64,000 nucleotides of DNA, taken from assembly GCA_003599415.1 (NCBI GenBank), contig QZKB01000045.1, forward strand, positions 1 to 64,000, given 5' to 3'. Position numbers and translations under genes: made by a program. Numbering within the stretch: the stretch's first letter is position 1; each line of letters opens with the position of its first letter. The notes beneath the pieces were generated by a model that was given only the letters and a program-made list of their open reading frames with translations, made no database searches and was not told the DNA's origin. Positions 56,001 through 62,910 of the stretch are shown here, one piece after another. The stretch comes from Ignavibacteriales bacterium (GTDB lineage Bacteria; Bacteroidota; Ignavibacteria; Ignavibacteriales; SURF-24).

Positions 56001-56426
56001 TTCATCTTTGGATTCTGCATATCTTACTTTAGGTTGTTCTTTCTCCAATCCAAGATCAACAACATATTTAAATGCTTCCATTGTAAGAAGAAGATTTCCG
56101 CCGCCGGATAAATAATTTTTAATTGATTTTACAACCGATGGATTTGTAACATCAGATTTAAAGTTGGCAGAATCCACCTGGTGAAACCAGATCGCATTTA
56201 AATTCTTAAGTGCGGAGGCGCCATTTTTAAGCTGGGAGAATGTGACAAATTTTACATCATATTCTTTCTGGTTTTTCAGAAAGTTATAAGCTTCTTTTTG
56301 TTCGGCAGTAAGTTTAGATGATTCTCTGTCAGACAGAAATCCAATTTTAGTTTTTGATTGAGCAAAGTATTCCACATTCATACAACCTGCTATAAGCAAA
56401 ATTGTAAAAAGAACTTTTACTTTCAT
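53034..56426 (-). CDS. secreted fusion: amidotransferase-like domain plus debranching-type (alpha/alpha)6 glycosidase
   Basis: I choose the ATG at 56424-56426 (1130 aa, signal MKVKVLFTILLIAGC), with AAGGA 11 bases upstream. Residues about 25-265 form a ThuA/class-I-amidotransferase-like fold (LNAIWFHQVDSANF, YLSGGGNLLLTMEAFKYV, GKGKVLAVGAYAYY), usually non-catalytic in glycan enzymes. A beta-sandwich follows to about 560. An (alpha/alpha)6 barrel comes next (NLGKALVAGYSSTATGWDGA, GRPGYAWYFGRDSEW, TDTDGDHLIENTNVGHGWTE, YGSVWPLFTGWVSLAEF), then a beta C-terminus. The barrel is paralogous to that at 5704-8292. It probably degrades a branched glycan outside the cytoplasm. Confidence 0.87.
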   Translation of the reverse strand: MKVKVLFTILLIAGCMNVEYFAQSKTKIGFLSDRESSKLTAEQKEAYNFLKNQKEYDVKFVTFSQLKNGASALKNLNAIWFHQVDSANFKSDVTNPSVVKSIKNYLSGGGNLLLTMEAFKYVVDLGLEKEQPKVRYAESKDEGYGRKLGLHSYRAHPVFDGMFGGAYIWNAYEDNMCRQVGYFDDVIPNGKVVAVNWAYITLYENSKLILEYEQGKGKVLAVGAYAYYAPKNFNRPLLELFTKNSFDYMMGKLNDKEKHYWTYEPQELKPVTTNYSALQMTASKSWSTNPESMTLTSLYGTNNSYDVAGERLVILGKEKGGIEEIWAHPFMALRDYEVGVKFSYRDTIYWLNNERPSIEVKPESFTRTYNFRRAFLKEVVVAHNDQPVGVVHYEYKGLFPAKLVIKFKSNMRYMWPYSEKALGSMLYSWDKGLHAYVLTDKTKDFNIIVGASKDPVYKLEGKFNDFNKKDSTFTGVAAEEFQFAALQQFNLKENDKMDVVIVATDQGEKEAQEVYKNAFTNPESVYESVTTYTRNVLKDKLTITTPDKDFNEGYRWALFGTDRFFVNTPNLGKALVAGYSSTATGWDGAQKVSGRPGYAWYFGRDSEWSGYALLNYGDFAKVKDQLIFLQKYQELTGKIFHEFTTSGMVHYDAADATPLYLILAGRYLRHSGDVEFIKESWPYIKKAIDFCFATDTDGDHLIENTNVGHGWTEGGQLYGTHTTLYLAGSWAAALSEASYMAEKIGLTKESKSYADESALVTNIVNKNFWDEKRSFYYDGLWKDGTYLDEPTVQVSVPIIWGVLDKTRIPGMLNQIAGNGFSPNWGVRIVSEKSPMFKPYGYHYGSVWPLFTGWVSLAEFKSGKYDQGFFHQMANLNVYKNWSLGFVEEVINGAEYKPSGVCGHQCWSETMVLQPAIEGMLGFVPNATENKFTLAPHFPADWDYADVNNIKVGKNNISFEMKREPGKTVYTFENSNNEKVAVEFNPSLPLATTIEKVLVDGEPLTNKLVDEKQALTLQTKFDLNKKAVVEVYHSDGIAVLPVVTNPLPGDSAAGLRIISSEMQGNDYIVHIEGLNGKQEEIKVYCPGKNILSVENGEIAGYENKIYSIRTNLVQPAGKYVTKEIKIKTNPR

Positions 56427-56465
56427 AATGTAAATCATCCTTAATTTTATTTATTAAACACGCAA

Positions 56466-56493
56466 TCCCCCTTAATAAAGGGGGCAAGGGGGA
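56466..56493. repeat. left inverted repeat of the DUF559 cassette
   Basis: A palindrome CCCCCTT-AATA-AAGGGGG (56467-56484) is followed by a second AAGGGGG (56486-56492). Read as its reverse complement it matches the repeat at 56872-56900, so the DUF559 gene is bracketed by about 28-bp imperfect inverted repeats. Confidence 0.75.
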
Positions 56494-56504
56494 TGTCCCC
56501 TGCT

Positions 56505-56864
56505 TTATTTTTGATTTTCAATAATCCAATTTTCTATACTAAGCAATACTTCCTTCATTTTACTTTTCACGTCGTGGTCGTCAAATCGTAAAAACTTAAG
56601 ACCAAGCGTTTCCATTTCAGTTTGTCTTGCCATATCAGCAACTTCTTTTCCAATATGGCTATCTCCATCAATTTCTATAACAAGATTTAGTTTGCTGCAA
56701 TAGAAATCAACGATATAATTCTCAATCGGTTTTTGTCTCATAAACTGATAGCCTTTCATTTTTCGTGCTTTCAGTTCATTCCACAATAACACTTCTGAAA
56801 GAGTACTTTCATTTCTAAGTTTTCTTGAAAACTCTTTCAGGTTATGATTATAATATATTTTCAT
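56505..56864 (-). CDS. DUF559 (Vsr-like endonuclease fold) protein
   Basis: I choose the ATG at 56862-56864 (119 aa), with AAGGGGG eight bases before it; an ATG six codons upstream lies inside the repeat. The protein matches DUF559, a PD-(D/E)XK/Vsr-like nuclease family: LRNESTLSEVLLWNELKARK, GYQFMRQKPIENYIVDFYC, LNLVIEIDGDSH and LGLKFLRFDDHDV. The catalytic pattern (Glu, Asp in VDFYC, Glu-x-Asp in IEIDGDSH) appears complete. It sits in the same orientation inside a hydrolase run but is unrelated to it, and is flanked by inverted repeats, suggesting mobility. Confidence 0.9.
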   Translation of the reverse strand: MKIYYNHNLKEFSRKLRNESTLSEVLLWNELKARKMKGYQFMRQKPIENYIVDFYCSKLNLVIEIDGDSHIGKEVADMARQTEMETLGLKFLRFDDHDVKSKMKEVLLSIENWIIENQK

Positions 56865-56871
56865 AACGATA

Positions 56872-56900
56872 ACCCCCTTCATCCCCCTTTACAAGGGGGA
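56872..56900. repeat. right inverted repeat of the DUF559 cassette
   Basis: CCCCCTT (56873-56879) is followed by the palindrome CCCCCTT-TAC-AAGGGGG (56883-56899). The arrangement is the mirror of 56466-56493: one palindrome outward and one extra heptamer inward. Confidence 0.75.
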
Positions 56901-56910
56901 ACAAAAGACA

Positions 56911-59667
56911 TTAATCAGAATCTTTCACGCAACGGAAACCAACAGTGGCATTGCGTTCGAATCCGTCAGTAACTCTTAAGAGCATTTGAGTATGATCTGC
57001 AGACTGCGGCCCGCCCTGAACATACCACCAGCTTGATGTTGGCTTATAATAACTTCCGCCGCGAATCATCGTAAAGTAACTGGCACCGCTGTCGTAAGTA
57101 TCATTTGTAAGCTGCCATACATTGCCAACAAGATCCATTACACCAAAAGGACTTTTACCTTTCGGGAAAGCATTTACCGGAGTAGGATTGCCGGATGCAT
57201 GATTACATTTTGTCGAATCATAATCTTTTCCCCATGGCCACTCTCTGCCATCTTTTCCCTGTGCGGCATACTGCCATTCAATTTCTGTAGGCAAACGCTT
57301 TTCTGCCCAAGTTGCATATGTATTTGCATCTGTTAAGCTTACAAACACAACAGGATAATTATCCTGCCCCGCCGGATATTTTCCGTTTACCCAATGCCTT
57401 AGATAGTTTACTGTATCGGCGGGCTGATACTTTGAAGCTTTTACAAAATCATAATACTGTTTGTTTGTAACCGGATATTTATCAATAAAGAATTTTTTAA
57501 CAAAAACTTTTTCGCCTTCGGAAAAATCAGGATAAAGAACAAACGAATCATTTACATCAACTTTAAAAGTATAATCACTTGCAGGAATCTCAATCATTCC
57601 TTCTGGAGCTTTTTTGGATGTCTTGGTTTTTGTTACTGAGCTAATCAATCTTGCAGTGCCTGGTTTAATGTAAACCGTTCTCTCATCAAGTATTTCGTTA
57701 TCATCAAAAAGCTGAATTACAAATTTTCCCTCATATCTTCCGAAGGTTTCTCTCAGCCTTATTCCATGTGATCCAACAGCATATTCTTTAGGAGTAAGCT
57801 GGTAAGACGGTAAACCTGTCCAGATTAATATTTTCTTTCCTGTACTAGCAGAAACATAAAGCGAATCACGTTTAAGCTTTACATCAAGAAAGATAGGGAA
57901 TTGAGCAATGCAATCAACATTGCCTTCCATGCGTGTTCCAAGATCAGCACGGTTGAATGCCTGAACATTTACAGGCAGATAAAATTTATTTTTAATCGTA
58001 TCAACTTTTAACTCTTCGTGATTCCACAGACTAACAAAGTGGGAATCCTTGCTAACAGTTGTTTCAAACAAAGGACCATTTACTCCTTGAGGTACAAGAC
58101 TAAAAACCGTGTAAATAGTTTTTGAAGCTGCAGGCCATTTGTTAACCCATATGCTGTCTTTCAATGTTGGAAGAAGCGGCAGCCAATTTAAACTTGTAAA
58201 TGCAGATGTATTTTCTCTCATCAGTTTTGTTGTTCTGCCAAGGTAAAGATATTCTTCTTCAATCCAGTCAGGTCTCCCCGGACCAAAAGTATTCATCTCA
58301 ATTCCATATCCGTTAAAGAAAGAAATTGCAATCTCACGGTGAATTCTTCCTTCGCGTAACTGGCAAACCCTGAATATTGCAAAGTCAGGTTTAATATATT
58401 TGTTCATGTTTAGCGGAGGCGGTAAAACAATTGCATCGTGAACACGACCCGCAGGAATGCCCGGCATATCTTTAGGAACAGCCATTCCTTCGCTGTACAT
58501 AACAATGCCCTGCTTAACTTTGTCTGCCGTCATTTGTAAAGTATCGCTCGAGCTGCCGTAAGTATCGAGCACAACACCGTCGGCATCGGTAGCTCTCAAT
58601 AATCTTTCCATTCCTGTATAAAAATTTTCTGTACGTGTTGACTGATCCCAAGGATTAAAAGTTATAAAGAATTTTGTGCCCTGCGTTTTTGCATATTGAG
58701 ATAAACTTTTCATTTTATTCAACCCGCCCGGAAGATCGGCATACAAATCCCATTGGTTACGCTGATCCAAACCAAGAGTTGGCCAGGTAGGCCAGATCGC
58801 ATAAACATCCCAGCCACCGAAAAGTTTTTTACCCATCGCAAGGTAATCTTCAAAATTATACTTACCTGTTGTTGATTCAATATATTCATGGTCCCATGCT
58901 GCCTGTAGCGCAATTGTATAACTGTGTCTTATCCATTCAAGATCTTTACGCTCGAATAACTTGTTGTCAAATTTTTCAAGATCGTACAGATATCTTTGCT
59001 GAAACATCATCTTTAAGCCATTCTGCCATTCGCCTTTATACTGGTCTGCCCAGATATCATATTCAACTTTTCCATTTTCTTTTAAATAAGTTGAATAGCG
59101 GCGAACCTCCGATTCTTTCGTCCCTGTTCTTCTTGCCAAAGCACAAAGAGAATAATCCTCTTCTAATGGAGCAACACTGTAACCAAGATGCCATGCATTA
59201 TCCGGAAGAACGATTCCGATTGAACCAAGCCCGGGACGAAAGATTTTGCTGCTTGCCAGATTCCATGGGGCAGATGAAGCAATATAAATTCTATCCGGTG
59301 ATTGGCCCAGCGGAACAAGGTTTGATATTTTTATTTTGTCTTTGCTTCTATTTTCTATTGTAAGATGAGCTTTCCATCCAGGAGAAAAACTTTTATTTAT
59401 CTCAAGTACGGCTGTCAATCCCTTTGGAAGAGTTAAAATATATTTGCCGTCTTCTGCCTTCACTTCACCATCAAATGAACTAAACAGAGTATCATTAATC
59501 TCAAAAGTGAAGAAAGGTAATTTCTCTTTCAGTACAATTTCTTTATTATCAACTGATACTGATGTAATGCTCAGTCCTTTTTCAGTTGAAAGATTAACAG
59601 ATTGAACCGACTGCGCAAATATTCCCTGCGACAGAATTAATGATATAAGAATTAATATTTTTCTCAT
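56911..59667 (-). CDS. secreted fusion: GH-like TIM-barrel protein with C-terminal FGE/SUMF1-like domain
   Basis: A 918-aa protein with a signal peptide (MRKILILISLILSQGIFAQ). An N-terminal beta-sandwich spans about 20-230. A TIM-barrel-like region about 235-520 has YAIWPTWPTLGLDQRNQWDL, KFFITFNPWDQSTRTENFY, TDADGVVLDTYGSSSD and INTPR-style rim residues; its GH family is unclear, perhaps related to clan-D-like alpha-galactosidase folds. A beta linker domain follows. From about 690 to the end is a formylglycine-generating-enzyme-like domain (IDKYPVTNKQYYDF, RLPTEIEWQYAAQG, GNVWQLTND, GFRCV). The catalytic Cys pair of true FGE (GGSY-x-C-x4-C) is absent (GGSYYKPTSSWWY), so that domain is probably a binding module. 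Confidence 0.85.
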   Translation of the reverse strand: MRKILILISLILSQGIFAQSVQSVNLSTEKGLSITSVSVDNKEIVLKEKLPFFTFEINDTLFSSFDGEVKAEDGKYILTLPKGLTAVLEINKSFSPGWKAHLTIENRSKDKIKISNLVPLGQSPDRIYIASSAPWNLASSKIFRPGLGSIGIVLPDNAWHLGYSVAPLEEDYSLCALARRTGTKESEVRRYSTYLKENGKVEYDIWADQYKGEWQNGLKMMFQQRYLYDLEKFDNKLFERKDLEWIRHSYTIALQAAWDHEYIESTTGKYNFEDYLAMGKKLFGGWDVYAIWPTWPTLGLDQRNQWDLYADLPGGLNKMKSLSQYAKTQGTKFFITFNPWDQSTRTENFYTGMERLLRATDADGVVLDTYGSSSDTLQMTADKVKQGIVMYSEGMAVPKDMPGIPAGRVHDAIVLPPPLNMNKYIKPDFAIFRVCQLREGRIHREIAISFFNGYGIEMNTFGPGRPDWIEEEYLYLGRTTKLMRENTSAFTSLNWLPLLPTLKDSIWVNKWPAASKTIYTVFSLVPQGVNGPLFETTVSKDSHFVSLWNHEELKVDTIKNKFYLPVNVQAFNRADLGTRMEGNVDCIAQFPIFLDVKLKRDSLYVSASTGKKILIWTGLPSYQLTPKEYAVGSHGIRLRETFGRYEGKFVIQLFDDNEILDERTVYIKPGTARLISSVTKTKTSKKAPEGMIEIPASDYTFKVDVNDSFVLYPDFSEGEKVFVKKFFIDKYPVTNKQYYDFVKASKYQPADTVNYLRHWVNGKYPAGQDNYPVVFVSLTDANTYATWAEKRLPTEIEWQYAAQGKDGREWPWGKDYDSTKCNHASGNPTPVNAFPKGKSPFGVMDLVGNVWQLTNDTYDSGASYFTMIRGGSYYKPTSSWWYVQGGPQSADHTQMLLRVTDGFERNATVGFRCVKDSD

Positions 59668-59699
59668 TGAAATTTATACTCCTCTTATTACTTTATCTT

Positions 59700-59732
59700 A
59701 CTTTGTGATGGCAGAGTACCTACTCACAAAGT
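59700..59732 (-). terminator. hairpin after the copy-2 unknown gene
   Basis: ACTTTGTGA (59700-59708) and TCACAAAGT (59724-59732) are perfect 9-bp arms with a 15-base loop, 11 bases after the stop of the 336-aa gene. No long T-run follows on the minus strand, so it may pause or stabilise transcript ends rather than fully terminate. Confidence 0.5.
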
Positions 59733-59743
59733 CACACAAAGAA

Positions 59744-60754
59744 TTATTTTGCTTTTCCATCTTCCGTATAAGAATTAAAATTGAAAATGTATTCCCACCA
59801 GTTGTTTAATCTTCCGTCTTCATTTATTCCTGCTGCTTTGGGAATGCGCGTAAACCACCATTTCATATAATTAAGATGATAGTCCGGACCGCCCCAGGTT
59901 TCGCAGGATACTTTTTTTGTTATGCCTTTTATATTTGGATAGTCAAGGTATTCATCTGCATTGCTTTCAACTACACGGGGATTTTTATAATCATAATCTT
60001 TCTCGCCATTAGGCGGATAGTGACATGTACCAACCGCAGCGGTACTTTTGGATTGAAATTCATTTGCAGCAAACTTAGCCCAGTTGGTGGTTAACTTATC
60101 AATTTCCCAACCGCCGTAAATTCTTGCCATTGTAGATTCAGTACGATGAGATAAATCGTGAAGCATTTCTGCAACGCCGCGTTCGTAACTGAATCCCATT
60201 ATAACAAAAGGATGATCTACTTTAACGCTGTCATAAACTCCACCGTTAATATAAAAAGCGCCGGGACCGGCCATAGCAGATTCCCAGAAGCCCATATACG
60301 GCGCACCAAAAATCCATAATTCGTCTATTTCGTTCTTATTTATTCTATCAACTACTTTATAATCAACTACAAGTTTTTCATAATCAACTCCATCCGGCTG
60401 ATGCCATCCGTCTTTCTTTTCCCAGTTATTCACAAAGGATTCAGGAGTGTAAGTAAATCCATCCACCTTAACAGGAAAAGCATCGGTATCCAGCCATTCA
60501 ACAATTTTATAATTTATGTAACCGTCGCTCACTTCCTTAATTGCTTCAATGTAGCCATCAGAAAGTTTGTGCGGGTCTTTCCAGTTCAGTGCAATGTGAA
60601 GCGGCTGATTACCTTTCTGCGGAATTAAAGGATCAAAATTTATGACAAGTACACGTACAGTTGTCTGATCGTCCGGTAGACAATAATTTGCTTGAGGCAA
60701 TATTGTCATCATTACGAAAAACAAAAAATAATTTTTAAGCAAAGATGTTCTCAA
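59744..60754 (-). CDS. secreted protein of an unrecognised three-member family (copy 2)
   Basis: A 336-aa protein with a signal peptide (MRTSLLKNYFLFFVMMTILP). It shares the family blocks: VRVLVINFDPLIP, LHIALNWKDP, IDELWIFGAPYMGFWESAMA, YERGVAEMLHDLSHRTES, HYPPNGEKDYDY, SCETWGG, and YMKWWFTRIP with LNNWWEYI. The H-x3-H-x2-E in LHDLSHRTE is the best candidate for a catalytic or metal site, but I know of no annotated family with it. It lies 27 bases after copy 3 in the same transcript. No fold can be assigned by eye. Confidence 0.82.
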   Translation of the reverse strand: MRTSLLKNYFLFFVMMTILPQANYCLPDDQTTVRVLVINFDPLIPQKGNQPLHIALNWKDPHKLSDGYIEAIKEVSDGYINYKIVEWLDTDAFPVKVDGFTYTPESFVNNWEKKDGWHQPDGVDYEKLVVDYKVVDRINKNEIDELWIFGAPYMGFWESAMAGPGAFYINGGVYDSVKVDHPFVIMGFSYERGVAEMLHDLSHRTESTMARIYGGWEIDKLTTNWAKFAANEFQSKSTAAVGTCHYPPNGEKDYDYKNPRVVESNADEYLDYPNIKGITKKVSCETWGGPDYHLNYMKWWFTRIPKAAGINEDGRLNNWWEYIFNFNSYTEDGKAK

Positions 60755-60781
60755 TTTATTTCCTCCTTAATAAAACAATCT

Positions 60782-62860
60782 TTATTTAATCAGCATAAGT
60801 TTTTTAGTCTGGTTAAATGAACCCGACTTCAGCCTGTAGAAATAAACGCCGCTGCTTAACACACCATTTTTATTTGCATCAAGTGTTACAGTATAATAGC
60901 CGGGACTTTTCATTTCATCCACCAATGTTCGTACTTCACTTCCAAGCACATCATAAATTTTCAGAGTTACATGATCATACTGCGGCACCTGGAAGCTTAT
61001 CTGTGTAGAAGGATTAAATGGATTCGGATAATTCTGTTCAAGCTTGAAATCTTCCGGCATTGATGGTTTCTTTATATCTTCAACATTAACTGTTGGTGTT
61101 GACTGGGCAAGCGCAACTGCTCCTTCATAATCTATAAAGTAATGCCACCAATCGTTCAGAATTCCATTCGTCTTTCCTTTGTAGTGAGGCAAATGATTAA
61201 ACCACCATCTCATATAACCAAGCTGACCAGTACCCCATAAAGTACAGTTGCCAACTTCCGTCTGGTTTAAAAGGTATGGGTAACGCAGCCAGTTCTTGGC
61301 ATATGTTACAAGCGAACGGTAATTGTCATAATCATAATCGCCGGGATCAACATTGTCATTTGGATTTGGATCCACTGCTGCATTAAAAGGAAAGTGAATG
61401 TTGCCGATGTTTCCCTGACCGGGCTTAACACGATCAATTGTTGTGAACAATTCCCAATCATTAGGATTTTCATTTGTACCGTCCCATCTTCCGAATGCAA
61501 CTCTTAATGCGCTCTCTGCTCTATGACCAACGCTGTGCATTGCTTCTGCAACTCCGCGTTCATAATTCCAGCCCATCACGGAAAGCAATTTTGTAAAGTT
61601 TTCCGGCACGTCTGTAATCGGGGATGAATTCCACCAGAATGCATTTTTACCAACAAGCTGGGATTCATACATTCCGCCAAAAGGCCATGCATAAACCCAA
61701 ACCTCATCAATTATTCCCTGCTCACGCTTGTTATAAAAATCATAGTATTGAATCATTCCTTTGTAATCAAACTTAATTCTTCCCTGCTTCTCTGCAATAT
61801 TTTTAACTGTAACCCAGCCTGGTTCATCAAGATAAGCTTTTATCTGGGATACAGTTAAATATGTAGAATCAAGTTTTGAAAAAACAACCTGGTCATCATG
61901 GGTTTCCACAATTTCAAATTTATAAACACCGTTACTTGCTTTCTCAAATTCTTTTACGATTTCACTTATATAGAATTTAGGATCTTCCCAGTTATAACGA
62001 ACGTGTAATCTTTGTCCCATTGTTATAATCGGATCCTGGTAAACCACAGCAACCTTTACTGTTTTTGTTTCCGCAAGATCCGCTGAAAATTCTGATTCAA
62101 CAGTAGCCAATGCTGTTCCCGATAATTTACCTGAAGGCGCTTGCACTGTAATTTCACTTGTGCCTAAAGTGTTACCTGTTAATGTTGGGTTCTCATCATT
62201 AAAAGATGCAACCGAAGGATTTGAGGAACGCCAGGATAATTGTTCATCCAATGAATATGGATAACTGTTTCCTTTACTATCAAGCATTACTGCATTAAGC
62301 TTCAGGTCTGTTCCGGGTAAAAGTCTTGGCGGATAAGGAGTAATTAGAAGTGAAACAATTTCATTGCCGATATAGAGTGACCATTCACCAATGTAAGCCA
62401 TTTTAGTTGTTGGATTCTTTGCAACAAGCTGAATCACTCTAACAGCAGCAAGCGGAATATTAACAGAATCAACTTTGTTTGCAGTATAGGCTTTTGAAGA
62501 TACAATTTTCTGGTAGCTTCCGGATTTGGAATTGAAATCCTCTACAGTCGAAGCGGCTTCAAGCGAGTACTGGGCAGCGAACAAAACAAAGAATGCCCTG
62601 CTGCTGTTTAATTCAACGGCTTCATCAAATGTTAATTTGATTGTGATGCTATCGGCTTGCCCGCCTACAAACGAATAATCCTGCTCATCGAACAAATTTG
62701 TTAAATCAAGCGTAGCAGGAGAATATTCAAGTTGAATTTTGCCGTTACTTATGTCGTTTTTTATATCAACCTTTTCTAAAACAGTAATCTGTGAATAGAT
62801 TAACTGAGATGTAAAAACGAGAACAGAAAATATTAAACTGAATACTTTTTTTACTTTCAT
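60782..62860 (-). CDS. secreted modular protein: unknown-family domain (copy 3) with T9SS tail
   Basis: A 692-aa protein with a signal peptide (MKVKKVFSLIFSVLVFTSQL). Residues about 25-165 resemble a discoidin (F5/8)-like carbohydrate-binding domain. About 170-250 is a Big_2 Ig-like domain (LSWRSSNPSVASFNDENPTL). About 265-590 is the unrecognised family domain (IDEVWVYAWPFGGMYESQLV, YERGVAEAMHSVGHRAES, NCTLWGTGQL, YMRWWFNHLP, LNDWWHYF). From about 610 is the T9SS type A sorting domain (LEQNYPNPFNPSTQISF, VYFYRLKSG). It should therefore be exported through the outer membrane and attached to the surface, in contrast to the two shorter copies. Confidence 0.9.
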   Translation of the reverse strand: MKVKKVFSLIFSVLVFTSQLIYSQITVLEKVDIKNDISNGKIQLEYSPATLDLTNLFDEQDYSFVGGQADSITIKLTFDEAVELNSSRAFFVLFAAQYSLEAASTVEDFNSKSGSYQKIVSSKAYTANKVDSVNIPLAAVRVIQLVAKNPTTKMAYIGEWSLYIGNEIVSLLITPYPPRLLPGTDLKLNAVMLDSKGNSYPYSLDEQLSWRSSNPSVASFNDENPTLTGNTLGTSEITVQAPSGKLSGTALATVESEFSADLAETKTVKVAVVYQDPIITMGQRLHVRYNWEDPKFYISEIVKEFEKASNGVYKFEIVETHDDQVVFSKLDSTYLTVSQIKAYLDEPGWVTVKNIAEKQGRIKFDYKGMIQYYDFYNKREQGIIDEVWVYAWPFGGMYESQLVGKNAFWWNSSPITDVPENFTKLLSVMGWNYERGVAEAMHSVGHRAESALRVAFGRWDGTNENPNDWELFTTIDRVKPGQGNIGNIHFPFNAAVDPNPNDNVDPGDYDYDNYRSLVTYAKNWLRYPYLLNQTEVGNCTLWGTGQLGYMRWWFNHLPHYKGKTNGILNDWWHYFIDYEGAVALAQSTPTVNVEDIKKPSMPEDFKLEQNYPNPFNPSTQISFQVPQYDHVTLKIYDVLGSEVRTLVDEMKSPGYYTVTLDANKNGVLSSGVYFYRLKSGSFNQTKKLMLIK

Positions 62861-62910
62861 AAAATCCTCTTTCTAATTACTTCCTCTTTGGTTTTATAAA
62901 AATTTAATTT

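Noticed and set aside
56505-56864. DUF559 gene as part of a restriction-modification or defence island
   Set aside because: No methyltransferase, helicase or other defence gene is near. Its flanking inverted repeats fit a small mobile cassette better.
53588-59363. Numerous plus-strand open frames opposite the hydrolase genes
   Set aside because: They lack start signals and domains, have odd composition, and lie wholly inside well-supported minus-strand genes.
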